Of a stretch of DNA of 64,000 bases, positions 61,820 to 64,000 are shown piece by piece. Source of the stretch: Cephalotus follicularis (Eukaryota; Streptophyta; Magnoliopsida; Oxalidales; Cephalotaceae); the NCBI GenBank assembly GCA_001972305.1, contig BDDD01000988.1, forward strand, positions 247,618-311,617, read 5' to 3'. The translations under genes were made by a program, and so were the position numbers. Position 1 is the stretch's first letter; every line of letters starts with the position of its first letter. The notes beneath the pieces were generated by a model, which made no database searches, was not told the origin of the DNA, and was given only the letters and a program-made list of their open reading frames with translations.

Positions 61820-62170
61820 GTCTGACTCAAAGCGTCGACGTTTTCTCTCTAAGCGTCGACGGTCACGGGCTTGACCTGAGTTTTTTTACCTCTATCCTGA
61901 CTAAAGCGCTGACGCTTTCTTACAAAGCGTCGCCGCTTTTAAGTCTTCGTCCAAGTCAACTAACACACTTGACTTCAAAGCGTCGACATTTACATTTAGA
62001 GCGTCGACCGTTTACCAAAGCGTCGACTCTTTATCCCTAAGCGGCGACGGTGTGAGGGCTTTGTCCAATTTACCTTTGCACTGGTTTAAAGTGTAGATAG
62101 AAGGGGTCTAAGCGTCGACCGTTACTACCCAAGCGTCGACGCTTTAAGTGGAACTGTCAGCGCTTTAGAC
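61820..62170. repeat. GCGTCGACGC cluster upstream of TATA
   Basis: About ten AAAGCGTCGACG-like words in 350 bp, with exact GCGTCGACGC at 62133-62142. Spacing is irregular and spacers are mostly A/T-rich. In sense direction the array ends about 50 bases before the TATA box. Confidence 0.88.
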
Positions 62171-62441
62171 AGTTTTCCTTCTTATCACTTAGCCAATAAC
62201 AATTTTCTTCAGGGGGCGCTGCACCCCCGAACCTCTGCCCGCTGACCGGGCAGCAGAACCCCCCGTCTGCTCACCGGGGAGCGGAACCCCCGAACCTCAA
62301 GAGCGTAGGGTCATACTACGGGTCCCTTGAACTATTTTCCAATTTACACAATAGCAAACATTTTCCATAATTAATATCTTACATGGAAATTTGGGTCCTT
62401 ACAATCTGCCCTCCTTACAAAAATTTTGTCCTCAAAATTTG

Positions 62442-63038
62442 TTATACATTAGACGTAAAAAGATGAGGGTACTCTTGTCTCATGGTGTCTTCCAACTCCC
62501 AGGTGGCTTCTTCAACTTCATGGTTTTTCCATAAAACTTTTACTAACAGGACCGTCTTGGTCCGTAGAACTTGTTCTTTGTAATCCAGGATCTCCACTGG
62601 TTGCTCATTATATGACAAGTCTTCATGCACTTGAATAGGCTCAACTCTTAGAACATGAGATGGGTTGGCCATATATTTCCGTAGTAACGATACATGGAAT
62701 ACGTTGTGTACATGAGATAGACTTGGTGGAAAGGCAAGCCTATACGCAACTTCTCCTATCTTTTCCAAAATATTATATGGTCCAATGTATCGGGGACTAA
62801 GCTTTCCCTTCTTGCCAAACCGCATCACTCCCTTCCATGGTGATACCTTAAGAAAAACGTGATCTCCCAATTCAAAATGTAACTCTCTTCGTCTCTTGTC
62901 CGCATAGCTCTTCTGTCTACTTTGCGCCATTAAGAGGCGTTTTCGAATCAGTTTCACATTTTCGGTGGTTACTTGTACCATTTCTGGTTCCAATAACTTC
63001 CGTTCTCCTACTCTTTCCAACAGATAGGCGTTTGACAT
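62442..63038 (-). pseudogene. chromovirus integrase C-terminal and chromodomain part
   Basis: A 198-residue open frame. It holds FELGDHVFLKVSPWKGVMRF, the GPY/F block KLSPRYIGPYNILEKIGEVA, the word LSHVHNVFHVSLLRKYM, and the chromodomain-like tail VKVLWKNHEVEEATWELEDT ending near PHLF. All are in the family order. The frame ends about 40 bases from the LTR. Confidence 0.92.
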
Positions 63039-63124
63039 CTTCGTCCATAGAGAGACTCAAAAGGTGCCATCTATATGCTTGCTTGGAAACTGTTGTTGTA
63101 AGCAAACTCAATCAGAGTAACATG

Positions 63125-63994
63125 CTATTCCCAATTCCCTTGGAAATCTATAACACAAGCACGTAACATGTCTTCCAAAGTCTGTATAGTCCGTTCTGAT
63201 TGTCCGTCTGTTTGCAGATGATACGCTGTACTGAAATTCAACCTTGTACCCAAAGCATTCTGTAAACTCTTCCAAAGGCGTGATGTGAAATGGGGATCTC
63301 GATCCGAAACGATCGATACTGGTACACCATGTAGTCTGATGATCTCTTGTTCATATACCCTTGCCAATTGGCTCAACGAATGGCTATCTTTGATCGGTAG
63401 AAAATGAGCAGATTTCATTAATCGGTCCACAATTACCCATATAGCATTATTTCCTTTTGCTGACCTTGGAAGTCCGGTTACACAGTCCATGGTGATATGC
63501 TCCCATTTCCATTCGGGTATGGGAAGCGACTGTAGAGTTCCTTTTGGCACCTGATGCTCAGCTTTCACTTGTTGACATACAAGACATCTTGACACAAAGT
63601 CCGCAATTTCTCTTTTCATATTATTCCACCAATAGAGATCTCGCAAATCTCTATACATCTTTGTACTTCCAGGGTGTACTGAGAAATTTGAACTATGTGC
63701 TTCTGTCATTAGTTCCTCTTTCAATTCTGCCTTAGCTGGAACACATAATCTTGTATCGAATCTCAATACGTTGTCGGCTCCCAAGTTGAAGCGCGATACT
63801 TTTCCATTCCTTACTCCCTCTACTATCTCCTTAAATTCCAAGTCCTCAAACTGACTTTGCTTCATTCTCTCAACTAGAGAAGGTTGTGCTATGACTTGAA
63901 ATAGGGAAGCCCCTTCTCCTTGTCTTATCACTTCCAAATTCATTTGTTGGAAATCTATTATTAATTCTTCTTGTGTAGTGATCATCATAGTCAA
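63125..63994 (-). pseudogene. chromovirus integrase, zinc-binding and catalytic core
   Basis: A 289-residue open frame reaching the window end. It holds the H2C2 part ([18 protein letters not shown] and CLVCQQVK), then [12 protein letters not shown] with the first catalytic Asp, [16 protein letters not shown] with the second, and [18 protein letters not shown] with the Glu region. All catalytic blocks are readable. It belongs to an element cut by the window edge and broken between this frame and the next. Confidence 0.92.
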
Positions 63995-64000
63995 GTTCCC

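Larger units (their letters stand above)
60187..62403 (-). mobile_element. 3' LTR of right-edge chromovirus
   Basis: This 2,217-bp LTR runs from TGTAACTCCCC to GGGTCCTTACA. In sense order: palindrome cluster (62170-61820), TATA box (61761-61770), purine-rich leader on the sense strand (61620-61740), donor-like CAAGGTAAGGAT (near 61557-61568), a 127-bp triple repeat (61065-61424), and a GAGCTATTTTGGTGCTC stem-loop (about 60598-60620). Confidence 0.9.
60187..64000 (-). mobile_element. chromovirus (Ty3/Gypsy), 3' half, running off the window
   Basis: The 3' LTR is 60187-62403 and integrase sequence follows to the window end on the minus strand. The polypurine context AAGGAGGGCAGA abuts the LTR. 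The visible integrase lies in two long frames, so this looks the least decayed coding region here (about one or two breaks visible). No TSD can be checked because the other end lies outside. The composite LTR at 9865-12925 belongs to the same family. Confidence 0.9.

Overview
The window is nuclear plant DNA, most likely heterochromatin of a flowering plant with a repeat-rich genome (probably a eudicot; the species cannot be named from sequence alone). It is AT-rich and shows no host gene, rRNA, tRNA or CRISPR array. Almost every base belongs to an LTR retrotransposon or a solo LTR. Lineages are Ty3/Gypsy (Athila-like and several chromovirus families) and Ty1/Copia. All are treated here as fossils.

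The layout is a nest of insertions, most of them bounded by target-site duplications (TSDs). From outside in: unclassified host sequence (1-585, 3865-4640, 56397-58088); an interrupted LTR (4641-56390, probable TSD AACCCC); an Athila-like element in that LTR (6564-55634, TSD GAGGC/GAGGT); a Copia element in the Athila RT (14155-46864, TSD TGCAC); a Tekay-like chromovirus in the Copia internal region (22962-35392, TSD ATCAG); and a solo LTR in the chromovirus LTR (32297-34750, TSD ACAGT). Side insertions are 591-3859 (GTGTG), 9865-12925 (ATAGT, a composite LTR), 20102-22927 (CCCAT), 39403-46758 (CATGC/CGTGC, an incomplete chromovirus), 48407-49659 (GTATT, a SIRE-like Copia LTR) and 51843-54748 (AGTAG). 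At the right edge another Tekay-type LTR (58089-60186) is interrupted by a chromovirus (60187 to beyond 64000) whose visible integrase frames are the longest open ones in the window.

The most unusual signal is not a gene. LTRs of unrelated lineages (Athila, several chromoviruses and two Copia types) all carry clusters of short CpG-bearing palindromes: GCGTCGACGC, CAGTCGACTG, or ATCGA-centred versions. In the Athila, Copia, SIRE-like and right-edge chromovirus LTRs, and less clearly in the Tekay-type LTR, a cluster sits just upstream of a TATA box, where a promoter enhancer would be. Other clusters lie further into the LTR, in what may be a leader intron. The LTR families also share a candidate splice donor/acceptor pair, a conserved stem-loop box and family-specific minisatellites. 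All similarity and age statements are by-eye estimates.
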